A stretch of DNA of 64,000 nucleotides from Aureispira sp. CCB-QB1 (GTDB lineage Bacteria > Bacteroidota > Bacteroidia > Chitinophagales > Saprospiraceae), in assembly GCF_000724545.1 (NCBI RefSeq), contig NZ_JHBV01000030.1, positions 309,520 to 373,519 of the forward strand, written 5' to 3'. Below are positions 39,027 through 46,712 of the stretch, in pieces (within the stretch, counting starts at the first letter, position 1; each line of letters begins with the position of its first letter). The position numbers and the translations under genes were made by a program. A model generated the notes under the pieces. The model searched no databases, was not told the DNA's origin, and was given only the letters and a program-made list of their open reading frames with translations.

Positions 39027-40002
39027 AAACTAAATATTGAGCGATTTTTTGATTGATAAAATAATTGCCACTGCGAGAAACATTGCCATATTGCCCCCAT
39101 GGGTTCACTTCCAAAAAAACAGTTCGTCCGTCCTTGGTATGAATCAAATCCAAAGAACCAGAAACCAAATCTAATTCATCCATAAATTGCCTCAACTGGT
39201 TCTCCAACGCTTCCGACAATTTGTACTTAGTTTCTCGAAATGCCCTATCTTTTGAACTGGTATCCCGAACATCAACCCGCTCCGATCCCTTGGGCGTAAA
39301 TATCGCAATAGGATAAAACTGACCATCCAAATAAAAAACCCGAATATCAAATGCAATATCTAAGCGTTCTTGAAAAAGAGAAACCATAAAAGAATCGGGA
39401 ATTTCCTCTAAAGCTGTTTGATCAATATTAGCTACATACATAGTCGCTGCACTTTCTCCATCCGATATACGCCTAGATTCTTTAATTGGCTTCGTAATCG
39501 CGCCATTGTTTTCTTTAAAAAACTCCAATAAGTCCGCTTTATTGGTTGTTACCAATGTATCTGGAATATCAATCCCAATAGATTTGGCAATTAGTAAGTT
39601 GTTTATTTTTTCTGGCTCGCTAATAATTCGATGACCAATTACCTGCTTTGCTTGTTTTTTTAACAACTCATAAAAACCTTCTTTTGCGTAGTAATGCTCT
39701 TCTTTTAAGTGATTATTGACTTGAGCGTCTATTTCCTGCCCTCGCCCAACTTCTTTTGAAAAAATAGCGTAAGTATCTTTTCGAAACCAAATAGAAGTAA
39801 CTTCCTCGATACTAAATCTCTTATTGGAGTCGCTATAATTAGCTTGTACTTGATTTTTGTTAAATCGAAAAGAAGTTTTCGTTTGATAACCAAACCATTC
39901 TAAACCATTGATCCTTCTATAATCAACTTCATAAGTATGCGCCAACCAATCAATGACTTTATTAGTAGAAATATCTTCCTCGCTAGATGCTATGATAATC
40001 AT
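39007..40002 (-). CDS. gwsG: ATP-grasp peptide maturase, grasp-with-spasm type
   Basis: 331 residues. ATP-grasp ligases of RiPP (graspetide) pathways join Ser/Thr/Lys side chains to Asp/Glu side chains in the precursor through acyl-phosphates. Visible marks: a family-like N terminus (IWFRKDTYAIF), nucleotide-binding Lys171 in GAITKPIKESR, the DxR motif AFDIRVFYL (Asp219, Arg221) typical of graspetide ligases, and the metal-binding FLEVNPWGQYG (Glu298, Asn300). This combination, with a SPASM protein and small precursors next to it, fits the grasp-with-spasm system; the symbol is given on that basis. It lies 127 bp downstream of precursor 40130, with a hairpin between. Confidence 0.85.
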   Translation of the reverse strand: MIIIASSEEDISTNKVIDWLAHTYEVDYRRINGLEWFGYQTKTSFRFNKNQVQANYSDSNKRFSIEEVTSIWFRKDTYAIFSKEVGRGQEIDAQVNNHLKEEHYYAKEGFYELLKKQAKQVIGHRIISEPEKINNLLIAKSIGIDIPDTLVTTNKADLLEFFKENNGAITKPIKESRRISDGESAATMYVANIDQTALEEIPDSFMVSLFQERLDIAFDIRVFYLDGQFYPIAIFTPKGSERVDVRDTSSKDRAFRETKYKLSEALENQLRQFMDELDLVSGSLDLIHTKDGRTVFLEVNPWGQYGNVSRSGNYFINQKIAQYLVYGSERT

Positions 40003-40023
40003 TAATAATTAAGTTTAAGATGA

Positions 40024-40046
40024 CGGATAAAGACGTGCTTTATCCG
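40024..40046 (-). terminator. Hairpin between precursor and ATP-grasp gene
   Basis: A perfect 9-bp stem, CGGATAAAG paired with CTTTATCCG around a 5-nt loop, between precursor 40130 and the ligase start. The run behind it is only mildly U-rich. It may cut ligase expression relative to the precursor. Confidence 0.5.
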
Positions 40047-40129
40047 CCTTTGCTGATGCAAAATTAAGAGCGCATCCAACATTCAAACTAAGCACTATTT
40101 GTTATTTTGAATACGCTCCAAGTTAACTT

Positions 40130-40315
40130 CTATTGTATAATACCATCGCCGCCATTGGCAGAACGTTCATCACAAGACAAACCAACTCCACACCAATCGC
40201 AACCACTTATATCATGACAATCTCCCAAGACCTGTCCTAACAAGTGATTCGCTTTGGTCTCTTTTTCATCTTTTAAGTTCTTCAACTTAAAATCATCTAA
40301 TTTTAATCGTTGCAT
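40130..40315 (-). CDS. RiPP precursor peptide (copy 2, Cys-rich core)
   Basis: 61 residues. Leader MQRLKLDDFKLKNL, then HLLGQVLGDCHD. The core ISGCDWCGVGLSCDERSANG is followed by GDGIIQ: three core cysteines in a CDxC...CDERS frame shared with copy 42226. Asp/Glu and Ser are present as possible link partners for the ATP-grasp enzyme. It lies 80 bp downstream of copy 3 and directly upstream of the ligase gene. Confidence 0.88.
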   Translation of the reverse strand: MQRLKLDDFKLKNLKDEKETKANHLLGQVLGDCHDISGCDWCGVGLSCDERSANGGDGIIQ

Positions 40316-40395
40316 TTTTTGAATTTTTAATTGAACATTGATTTTAATAAATAGGTCAAGAGTTAATGGTGTTCTAACAAATAACTAGCACTCGA

Positions 40396-40572
40396 CTATG
40401 CTTCTTCATTACCCGCAGGAATATCCAAACCATAAAGAGGATTTCCAACAGGAATACATCTAGGTCCATCATGGCAATCGCCCAAGACTTGCCCCAATAA
40501 CTTTTGAGCATGCTCTCCTTCTTCATCTTTCAAGTTTTTTAACTTGAAATCATTTAATTTTAATCGTTGCAT
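40396..40572 (-). CDS. RiPP precursor peptide (copy 3)
   Basis: 58 codons, so shorter than common gene-calling limits. Translation shows leader MQRLKLNDFKLKNLKDEEGE, then KLLGQVLGDCHD and the core GPRCIPVGNPLYGLDIPAGN, ending EEA. One core Cys; several Pro and Gly. It starts 49 bp after the SPASM gene ends and precedes copy 2. The leader and junction identity with the other copies makes this a confident gene despite its size. Confidence 0.85.
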   Translation of the reverse strand: MQRLKLNDFKLKNLKDEEGEHAQKLLGQVLGDCHDGPRCIPVGNPLYGLDIPAGNEEA

Positions 40573-40621
40573 AATTTTAGATTTATAAAGATTTAAACAA
40601 TACTATTCCTAACTCCTTATA

Positions 40622-41617
40622 TTAAAGCGTACAATACTCCACTTTTCGATAGCTTCCCTGTTGAAACTCTACATCCGAATTGCTAACACAACAGTAACGA
40701 AACGAGCATTCACAACACCTTTCAATCTTGTCATTGGTCACAAACCATTTTTCCTGAAAATCAGGACGATTGACAACTTCCTTTAAAGTTACTTCTGTTA
40801 TATTCCCCCAACTTTTGGCATGGCTCAAATAATTTTTAATATTGCCCTCTGCATCTACACAGACTTTTCTATTCAAGCCTACATTGTGTCGCTGAGCTTC
40901 CATAAAAACATAAGAATTAACCGTCAATCGGTCAGGGGTGATAATCTCTGAAGGATCTAATCGAATATCTTTTTGTAGTAATAATATTGTAACTTTTCCA
41001 TCTTTCGACTCCCAGCAATCATTTTTTGGGCTTCCATATATTCTCAACAATCCAACTCGTTTGTACCTCCCCATTAATTCTAACAAGACCTCTTTATCTA
41101 AACTTGGACGATATGGCATTATCCAATCAACTAGTTTAATTCTAGTCGTTTCAAAAGCTAGCATCAACTTTTCTATTGTTGACCATTCAAAGTCAGCTTC
41201 TAACCGTACTTGAATGGCATCGCAACCCAAGTTTTGAAATTGCTCGACTAAATTTTCAAAATCAAATTGACTAGTTGCATTGAGTTGAATGATTCCATTT
41301 GTAATCACAGCAGGAGCCATCCATTCCAAGTCTAATTCAGGAAAACTTTCGGGATTACTGGTGTAAAAGCCTAGAGACTGCTCTATAAATTGTTCTAAAA
41401 AGTTTTTAAGCTCTTCTTCTGAAACCTCTAACAAAATACGCTCTATTTCAGACAAACTATTCGTTTTGCAAAGACGCAACAATTCATAATGATCGCCTGA
41501 TATAGGATATAATTGCTCTTTTTCTATATCGTAAATTAGACTGCTATCTTTCCCTTTTACAGGAATGCAAGACGAATGAAGTTTAAACCATGTTTCTTTT
41601 TTATTAATTTCCATCAT
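40622..41617 (-). CDS. gwsS: SPASM-domain peptide maturase without radical-SAM cluster motif, grasp-with-spasm type
   Basis: 331 residues. The C terminus has the Cys-rich SPASM-like block ERCCECSFRYCC (about 300-311) followed by a late Cys. A barrel-like middle is seen (DFEWSTIEKLMLAFETTRIK, VGLLRIYGSP). Radical-SAM proteins need CxxxCxxC near the N terminus; none exists here, which agrees with what is known of the SPASM partner in grasp-with-spasm systems. The N-terminal 100 residues (YDIEKEQLYPISGDHYELLRL) resemble a small leader-binding domain. It may help the ATP-grasp enzyme recognise or fold precursors. Start: two adjacent ATGs (41617 or 41614). Confidence 0.82.
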   Translation of the reverse strand: MMEINKKETWFKLHSSCIPVKGKDSSLIYDIEKEQLYPISGDHYELLRLCKTNSLSEIERILLEVSEEELKNFLEQFIEQSLGFYTSNPESFPELDLEWMAPAVITNGIIQLNATSQFDFENLVEQFQNLGCDAIQVRLEADFEWSTIEKLMLAFETTRIKLVDWIMPYRPSLDKEVLLELMGRYKRVGLLRIYGSPKNDCWESKDGKVTILLLQKDIRLDPSEIITPDRLTVNSYVFMEAQRHNVGLNRKVCVDAEGNIKNYLSHAKSWGNITEVTLKEVVNRPDFQEKWFVTNDKIERCCECSFRYCCVSNSDVEFQQGSYRKVEYCTL

Positions 41618-41668
41618 AATAATGCTACTCTGTGTATTTTGTGTTTTTTATCGAAAACAAGCAACTAA

Positions 41669-41889
41669 CATTACTCCGTTAAAAAATCGTATTAGTTTAT
41701 TGCATGAGTGCTTCGCAGTTGATTATCAGCAAGATGCACTCTTGTTAACTTTTATACTAAAAGACTGATAATCAAACTAATGCAAGATGCTTTTTTACGT
41801 TTTTACTTCGTGAGCCTGCGGGTTCGTAGGAAAACTAAAAAACTAAGCTTGCGCCCTCATGACCAGAGGGAATAATCAACGGAGTATTA
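41669..41889. mobile_element. MITE-like element, copy 2 (221 bp)
   Basis: Begins CATTACTCCGTT and ends AACGGAGTATTA, with the 6-bp direct repeat AACTAA on both sides (41663-41668, 41890-41895). The interior shares segments such as TGCTTTTTTA and CTTCGTGAG with copies 1 and 4. No coding capacity. It lies in the promoter region of the SPASM gene. Confidence 0.7.
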
Positions 41890-42225
41890 AACTAAATGAT
41901 AAGCGTTTTATAATTGTAGGCAATACCTATATATCTATCCAGTATCCAATTCTATTTATGGAACAACATTTACAATTCACATAACAATATCATCCTCAAA
42001 TATTCTATAAGGCTTATTAAGTTCAGATGATCCAAACAGTGTCCACAAAACCCTATCATTCTGACAGCACCGCTCTACGTGTAACCAATAACCAAGCATA
42101 TTAATGTTTCATTTAAGGGATTATAAAAACTATTGAGTTCATTTATTCTGTAACAAATTGCAATTATGCCATATAGAAGTCCTTGAGTCGAGCTTCACCT
42201 TACCCAACCCAAAGACTTCATTTAC
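41890..42225. other. Non-coding gap between SPASM gene and precursor cassette
   Basis: About 335 bp, AT-rich, with no leader-like sequence and no strong fold. Probably the promoter region of the SPASM-precursor-ligase operon together with the element before it. Confidence 0.35.
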
Positions 42226-42417
42226 TTAAAGAATAGCACTTGGCTTTCCTCCTCCTCCAGAACGCTCATCACAACCTAAAGCATCTCCGTAACAGAAATC
42301 GCATTGAGGCTCGTCATGGCAATCTCCCAAGACCTGTCCCAACAGTTTTTCTGCCCTCTTCTCATCAACTGCATTCAAGTTTTTCAACTTAAAATCATTT
42401 AATTTTAATCGTTGCAT
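42226..42417 (-). CDS. RiPP precursor peptide (copy 4, Cys-rich core)
   Basis: 63 residues. Leader MQRLKLNDFKLKNL, then KLLGQVLGDCHD. The core EPQCDFCYGDALGCDERSGG ends in GGKPSAIL and has the same CDxC...CDERS frame as copy 40130, so these two form one product type. Contains Ser, Lys, Asp and Glu. It lies 57 bp downstream of copy 5. Confidence 0.88.
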   Translation of the reverse strand: MQRLKLNDFKLKNLNAVDEKRAEKLLGQVLGDCHDEPQCDFCYGDALGCDERSGGGGKPSAIL

Positions 42418-42474
42418 TTTTTGATTTTTGTCATTATTAAATGAAGCAGCACCGCCTTACTCTTAATAGAGCTA

Positions 42475-42684
42475 TTATTGTGCATTACTAGATAATTCAT
42501 TGCTACCTCCTGTTGATAAATCATCTGCACCGATAAAGGTACCATCAGGCAAAATAATGGGAACTAGAATAGAGCCTTCGTCATGACAGTCTCCCAAGAC
42601 TTGTCCCAACAATTTCTGAGCATTTTTTTCATTTTCACGATTCAAACTTTTCAGTTTAAAATCATCTAATTTTAATCGTTTCAT
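42475..42684 (-). CDS. RiPP precursor peptide (copy 5, long core)
   Basis: 69 residues, the longest copy. Leader MKRLKLDDFKLKSLNRENEK, then KLLGQVLGDCHD. The core is hydrophobic at first (EGSILVPIILPDGTFIGADD), then LSTGGSNELSSNAQ. It has no core Cys but several Ser/Thr and Asp/Glu, the residues ATP-grasp enzymes join. Its leader is nearly identical to copy 6. Confidence 0.87.
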   Translation of the reverse strand: MKRLKLDDFKLKSLNRENEKNAQKLLGQVLGDCHDEGSILVPIILPDGTFIGADDLSTGGSNELSSNAQ

Positions 42685-42798
42685 GATTTAATGATTTATA
42701 AAGATTTAAAAATAATAACTAGAATGTAGCGATAAAACGCTAAATGGAAGTAGAGCAGTACACGCTTCAAACGTTCCAAGAAATACTATATCTGACAG

Positions 42799-42990
42799 AG
42801 GTTCATCATGACAATTTCCTAAGACTTATCTTACATTACTCCGTTGAAACCACGCAGTAGCAGCACAGTTAAGTAAAAACGCAGCGCTCACGTAATCAAT
42901 GGAGCATTAATCTTAGTAACTGATTCATTTCTTGCTTTTATTCTTCTTCCAAGTTTTTAACTTAAAGTCATCTAATTCAAATCATTTCAT
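42799..42990 (-). pseudogene. Dead RiPP precursor split by a mobile element
   Basis: From 42990 the minus strand reads as the conserved leader with a stop at codon 3 and one base lost later (ATGAAATGA, then FELDDFKLK). After about 75 bp the match is broken by the element at 42834-42909, then resumes as the junction and CATGATGAACC at 42799-42833, with a further TAG. Nucleotide identity to copy 6 on both sides shows it was a precursor gene. Confidence 0.8.
42834..42909. mobile_element. MITE-like element, copy 3 (76 bp, inside a precursor pseudogene)
   Basis: CATTACTCCGTTGA at the left and TCAATGGAGCATTA at the right, flanked by ATCTTA on both sides (42828-42833, 42910-42915). The interior ACCACGCAGTAGCAGC is shared with copy 1. 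It is the shortest complete copy. Confidence 0.75.
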
Positions 42991-43106
42991 CTTTTTGTGA
43001 TGTTATAAAATCCCTTCACGTTTCTCAGAAATACAACGCAAAATAGAATACTCAAAACTCAGTATCATCTAACGCTATATCAATAAAGAGGTGACTACAA
43101 TTCGTC

Positions 43107-43283
43107 TTATCTAGGATTTAGTATTTCGCCTGTTTCACTATTATGATCAAAATGCATCACCATTATTGAGTAAGGTTCATCATGACAGTCTCCCAAGACT
43201 TGTCCCAACAATTTTTGAGCATTTTTTTCTGTTTCATTATTCAAACTTTTCAGTTTAAAATCATCTAATTTTAATCGTTTCAT
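43107..43283 (-). CDS. RiPP precursor peptide (copy 6)
   Basis: 58 codons. Leader MKRLKLDDFKLKSLNNETEK, then KLLGQVLGDCHD. The core EPYSIMVMHFDHNSETGEIL ends in NPR: no Cys, but Ser, Thr, Asp and Glu. It is the first copy in the direction of transcription, upstream of the pseudogene and copies 5 and 4. The nearly invariant leader supports the call in spite of its size. Confidence 0.85.
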   Translation of the reverse strand: MKRLKLDDFKLKSLNNETEKNAQKLLGQVLGDCHDEPYSIMVMHFDHNSETGEILNPR

Positions 43284-43444
43284 TTTTTAATTTTTTAATT
43301 ATAAAAGATACTCTTTCAAGGGGTATCTGTGTACTCCCCCTTTATTTTGGCTGTCAAAAAACATAACAACACTAATAATAATTCATATTCACATATAACA
43401 TGATTTAACCATACCGTTTCTCCTTCAGTAAGCACACAGAGGGG

Positions 43445-43461
43445 TTCTCTTCTCAAGAGAA
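43445..43461. promoter_or_regulatory. Short dyad upstream of the precursor cassette
   Basis: TTCTCTT-ctc-AAGAGAA, a 7-bp perfect inverted repeat about 160 bp before precursor copy 6. It could be an operator or the end of an upstream transcript; no further support. Confidence 0.25.
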
Positions 43462-43579
43462 TTCTATTCAATTGAAAGAGTTATACTATAAAGCCAATGG
43501 CTAAAACATCATTTATTTTTAGGAATTCACTCCATTTAGAAATTCATGGAGGAATTGATAGAGCAAACTAGTTTAATTT

Positions 43580-43873
43580 TTAACGCATAACATCGGTATA
43601 CTTTCCTATTGTAAAACGTAGTCGCTTCGTTAGCAGTAGTTTTTTATAAAACAGAGAATGGACAAAAGAAAATAGTTGCTTGGGTGTAGCAAATAATCCA
43701 TGGAAATATCTTTGTCTCAATTGCACTAATTTATTTCCACAATAGCTTATCCTATTCATCCAATTACAACTACCTTCATTGGCAGTTTGTAATCTTGGAG
43801 AAAGAACTTCACCATATACACTTATTTTATAAGTTGCATCATTTATAGGTGCTAAATATTCTAAATCAACCAT
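43580..43873 (-). CDS. Hypothetical protein at the edge of the RiPP cluster
   Basis: 97 residues with an ATG start. The first half reads like real protein (MVDLEYLAPINDATYKISVY), the second is basic and aromatic (LRQRYFHGLFATPKQLFSF). No family is recognised, and no signal or membrane span is certain. It could be a remnant of a larger protein. It points the same way as the precursors, 296 bp upstream of copy 6. Confidence 0.35.
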   Translation of the reverse strand: MVDLEYLAPINDATYKISVYGEVLSPRLQTANEGSCNWMNRISYCGNKLVQLRQRYFHGLFATPKQLFSFVHSLFYKKLLLTKRLRFTIGKYTDVMR

Positions 43874-44161
43874 TTAATAATTTGGGTTATATTTTGCTCC
43901 TTAATCAGTTTGAGATTGGGGGCTCTACATTAAGAATGCTAAAAATAAAATATTGGTGTTTTGATAAATAGGTTTATAAGAGCCTAACATTGTTATCAAA
44001 ATATTCACACAATTAAAAATATAGTTTGTTCATAAGAGGTAAAGCAAAGGTAGCAGTAGTAGAAAAAAAAATCAAACCAACTTTAATGCTTTTTTTATAG
44101 ATCCAACTCTCTAAACCACTCATAAAAACCTAATTATCAAAACGTTGACATCCAAACAGAG

Positions 44162-44656
44162 TTATAGATACTTTTTGGGATATTCAAAGAATACTATTCT
44201 TCCATTTTCTGCGGAAACATCCTTCCACCTATTTACCTTAAATTCAATAGCGACAACACCTGTTGTAGGTACGTTATCTATTGGTGATTTTGCATAGAGA
44301 TTTGCAAATTCTGTGTAAGAAAAATTATGCCCAAACAACATAATAGCATCCAAATCATCGTGCCAATGCTCTATTACTTGGAACAAATCAGGCACACTAG
44401 CCTCATAAACCATTGGGTTGATTTTGATTCTATTTTTAGGATAATCTAATGCTTCGGCAAAAGCAAAAGCAGTGGCTCGTGCGCGCCTTGCTGGACTAGA
44501 TATTAATACATCGGGATCAATCCCCTTTTTATACAAAAGTTTTCCCATAAACGGAGCATCTCGTTTTCCTCTAGAATTTAAAGGACGATCAATATCTGAC
44601 AAATGCTCATCTTTCCAGCTGGATTTTGCATGGCGTACTAAGTATAATGTCTTCAT
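44162..44656 (-). CDS. SixA-like histidine phosphatase
   Basis: 164 residues. The N terminus LYLVRHAKSSW carries the RHG-type catalytic RH (here RHA, as in SixA). The second catalytic part is seen in LISSPARRARATA, and the second His in MLFGHNFSYTEF. SixA-like enzymes remove phosphate from phospho-His or from small phosphoesters in the cytoplasm. The short, single-domain form is the SixA type. Stands alone, divergent from the BlaI gene with a 298-bp gap. Confidence 0.9.
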   Translation of the reverse strand: MKTLYLVRHAKSSWKDEHLSDIDRPLNSRGKRDAPFMGKLLYKKGIDPDVLISSPARRARATAFAFAEALDYPKNRIKINPMVYEASVPDLFQVIEHWHDDLDAIMLFGHNFSYTEFANLYAKSPIDNVPTTGVVAIEFKVNRWKDVSAENGRIVFFEYPKKYL

Positions 44657-44903
44657 AAAATTTTTTAGCGATTAAAAATTGGCTCGATTTACAACAACAA
44701 CTTCCCCCCCTATAAGATAAAAATTTTTGGTACAGAGCAAAAGTTTTACACAAGACTTAGCAATCATCCTATTGCTTGCCCATTCATACCTTTCTTATTC
44801 ATGAGAATAAAAACAAGTGATACTAAGTTTACAGTATCATAACACTAAAAATCAACCTTTGGTTTAGAAGCATTTTTGGCTTAATTTGAAAATAAAAATC
44901 AAC

Positions 44904-44940
44904 ATTACTATAAAAATAGTTGTATTACTATAAAAATAGT
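44904..44940. promoter_or_regulatory. Two BlaI-type operator dyads
   Basis: ATTACTATAAAAATAGT occurs twice, at 44904-44920 and 44924-44940, exactly 20 bp apart (two helical turns). Each holds the perfect dyad ACTAT-AAAA-ATAGT. This position, just before a BlaI-family gene, is where such repressors bind their own promoter. Confidence 0.75.
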
Positions 44941-44942
44941 CA

Positions 44943-44950
44943 TACATTTG
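44943..44950 (+). promoter_or_regulatory. -7 box of the blaI-like operon
   Basis: TACATTTG matches TAxxTTTG. The start codon is 4 bp downstream, so the transcript is probably leaderless. The -33 region falls between and inside the two operators, so a bound repressor would block it. Confidence 0.5.
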
Positions 44951-44954
44951 AAAC

Positions 44955-45338
44955 ATGAAAGGATTAACAAAAGCTGAAGAACAAGTAATGCATCATCTAT
45001 GGGCGTTAAAAAAAGCGTTCCTAAAAGATATTGTAGATGCTTATCAAGACCCTAAACCTGCTTACACTACGGTATCAACAGTGATTAGAGTTTTGGTTAA
45101 GAAAAAATACATTGGTTTTAATACTTATGGAAAAACCAACGAATACTACCCTCTTATTAGTCAAGAGGAATACTTTTCTGGTTTTTTCAAAGGTTTTTTT
45201 GCACGATTTTTTAACAATTCAGCGACTCGTTTCACTTCTTTTTTTGCAAAAGACAACGAGTTGACAATAGATGAGTTAGAAGAAATGAAACAAATTATAG
45301 AGCAACAGATTGCTGATAAAAAACGCTTTGATAAATGA
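44955..45338 (+). CDS. BlaI/MecI-family transcriptional repressor
   Basis: 127 residues. Residues 1-75 are the winged helix of the family (LTKAEEQVMHHLWALKKAFL, then PAYTTVSTVIRVLVKKKYIG), and the rest is the dimerisation part. BlaI-type repressors are inactivated by proteolysis when a partner M56 protease senses wall damage or beta-lactam. Two operator dyads precede the gene, so it controls itself and the two M56 genes after it. Its stop overlaps the ATG of the next gene (ATGA), indicating coupled translation. Confidence 0.92.
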   Translation: MKGLTKAEEQVMHHLWALKKAFLKDIVDAYQDPKPAYTTVSTVIRVLVKKKYIGFNTYGKTNEYYPLISQEEYFSGFFKGFFARFFNNSATRFTSFFAKDNELTIDELEEMKQIIEQQIADKKRFDK

Positions 45339-46684
45339 GTCTAATTCGAGGGTTGGTTATTTCTGTAGGCACCCTAACAGTGCTACTACTTTGGTACAAA
45401 CTAACCATTTGATCAAAGACAACTTTCAAAGCACAACGCATTGCTTTGTGCTTCATTTTAGTTGCTTCTATTTTGTTGCCTTTCATACCTGTAGAATGGT
45501 TGAATCGCTCTTTTGTTCCTGTGCTTTCTACTTATTGGGAAGACATGGATTTCATAGACAATTGGGTTAACGGTACACCTATTTCTGATGTGCCTATAGA
45601 TCAATTATCATTCTATAATAGCATAGACTTCCAACCAATACTTCTATCCTTATATGGAATTGGTGTTGTCGTATTCGGAAGCCGATTTTTAGTACAACTA
45701 GGACAATTATTGAGGTTAGTTTTACATTATAAAACCATCCACGAAAACAAATATCGTTATGTCCTGATAGATTCTCCTAATTATGCTGCAGCATTTATGC
45801 ATTATATTATTATTAGCAAGCATATTTGGGAAGCAGAAGATAAATTACCCATTGTCCAACATGAACGCCAACATGTTGATTTTTGGCATAGTATAGATCG
45901 TTTTTTGACCGAGATTTTATGCGTTTTTCAGTGGTTCAATCCTTTCATTTATTGGTTTCGAAAAGAGTTAATTGCACTGCACGAATTTCAAGTTGACCAA
46001 GCCATGATTCGCAATGGCGTAGATACCATTCAATATCAACAACTCATTGTTCAACATGCTATTTCGTCTAAGTCATTAGCATTTGGAAACCATTTTAGCC
46101 ATTCATTAACTTTAAATCGTATTAAAATGATTGCTCAAAATAAATCGTTCCCTATATCCAGCATATATCGTATCTTATTTCTTATTCCTGTAACAACAAT
46201 ATTATTCACTCTATTTGCTTTTCAAAGCACGATTTTCACGAAAGCTCCAACTCCCAATACACTAAATATTCAACCTACTAATGGGGCTTTTATTTTACCA
46301 ATAGAAAAAGGCAAATACAAAAAAACGATTGGTTATGGTCTGCGAATGCATCCTATTCAAAAAGTTAAAAAGCTGCACAAAGGAGTAGATTTTGCAGCGC
46401 CTTTGGGTACGCCCATTTTAGCGGTTCAAAATGGACAGGTCTTACGAGTCCAACATTCCCAAAAAGGCTATGGAAATAACGTTGTTCTTCAAATTAATGA
46501 AACGACTCAAGTAATGTACGCTCACATGGATTCCATCCAAGTAAAAGCAGGACAACTCTTGGTTCAAGGAAGTGAGATTGGAACGGTTGGCTCAACAGGT
46601 TCGAGTACCAACCCACACTTGCACTTTGAAATCGTTGTTGAAGGTCAAAAAGTAGATCCTAAGCCTTTCTTACCCAAGTACTAA
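45335..46684 (+). CDS. BlaR1-like M56 protease fused to M23 peptidase, interrupted by in-frame TGA
   Basis: The frame starts at the ATG overlapping the repressor stop and runs 449 codons, with a TGA at 45410-45412 (codon 26). The paralog has Arg at the matching place (LAIRQKTS against LTI*SKTT), so CGA-to-TGA is likely. Beyond it everything is intact: membrane helices, M56 zinc motif HERQH (codons 176-180), a further helix (ILFLIPVTTILFTLF) and an M23 domain with LHKGVDFA and HLHFE (His348, Asp352, His428, His430). M56 cuts repressors in the cytoplasm; M23 cuts peptidoglycan cross-links outside. Either a recent nonsense mutation, a sequencing error, or use of a later TTG (45446) that lacks the first helix. 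Confidence 0.75.
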
Positions 46685-46712
46685 TGTTTAGTTCTTGACA
46701 AAACAGCTATTT

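Noticed and set aside
42226..43283. Repeated precursor array as a CRISPR or simple tandem repeat
   Set aside because: The repeats are coding leaders of about 100 bp with unequal spacing and diverse downstream parts; no short direct repeats with uniform spacers.
45410..45412. TGA read as selenocysteine or as a reassigned codon
   Set aside because: The paralog has Arg here, no SECIS-like hairpin follows, and TGA is a normal stop in neighbouring genes such as the BlaI-like gene.
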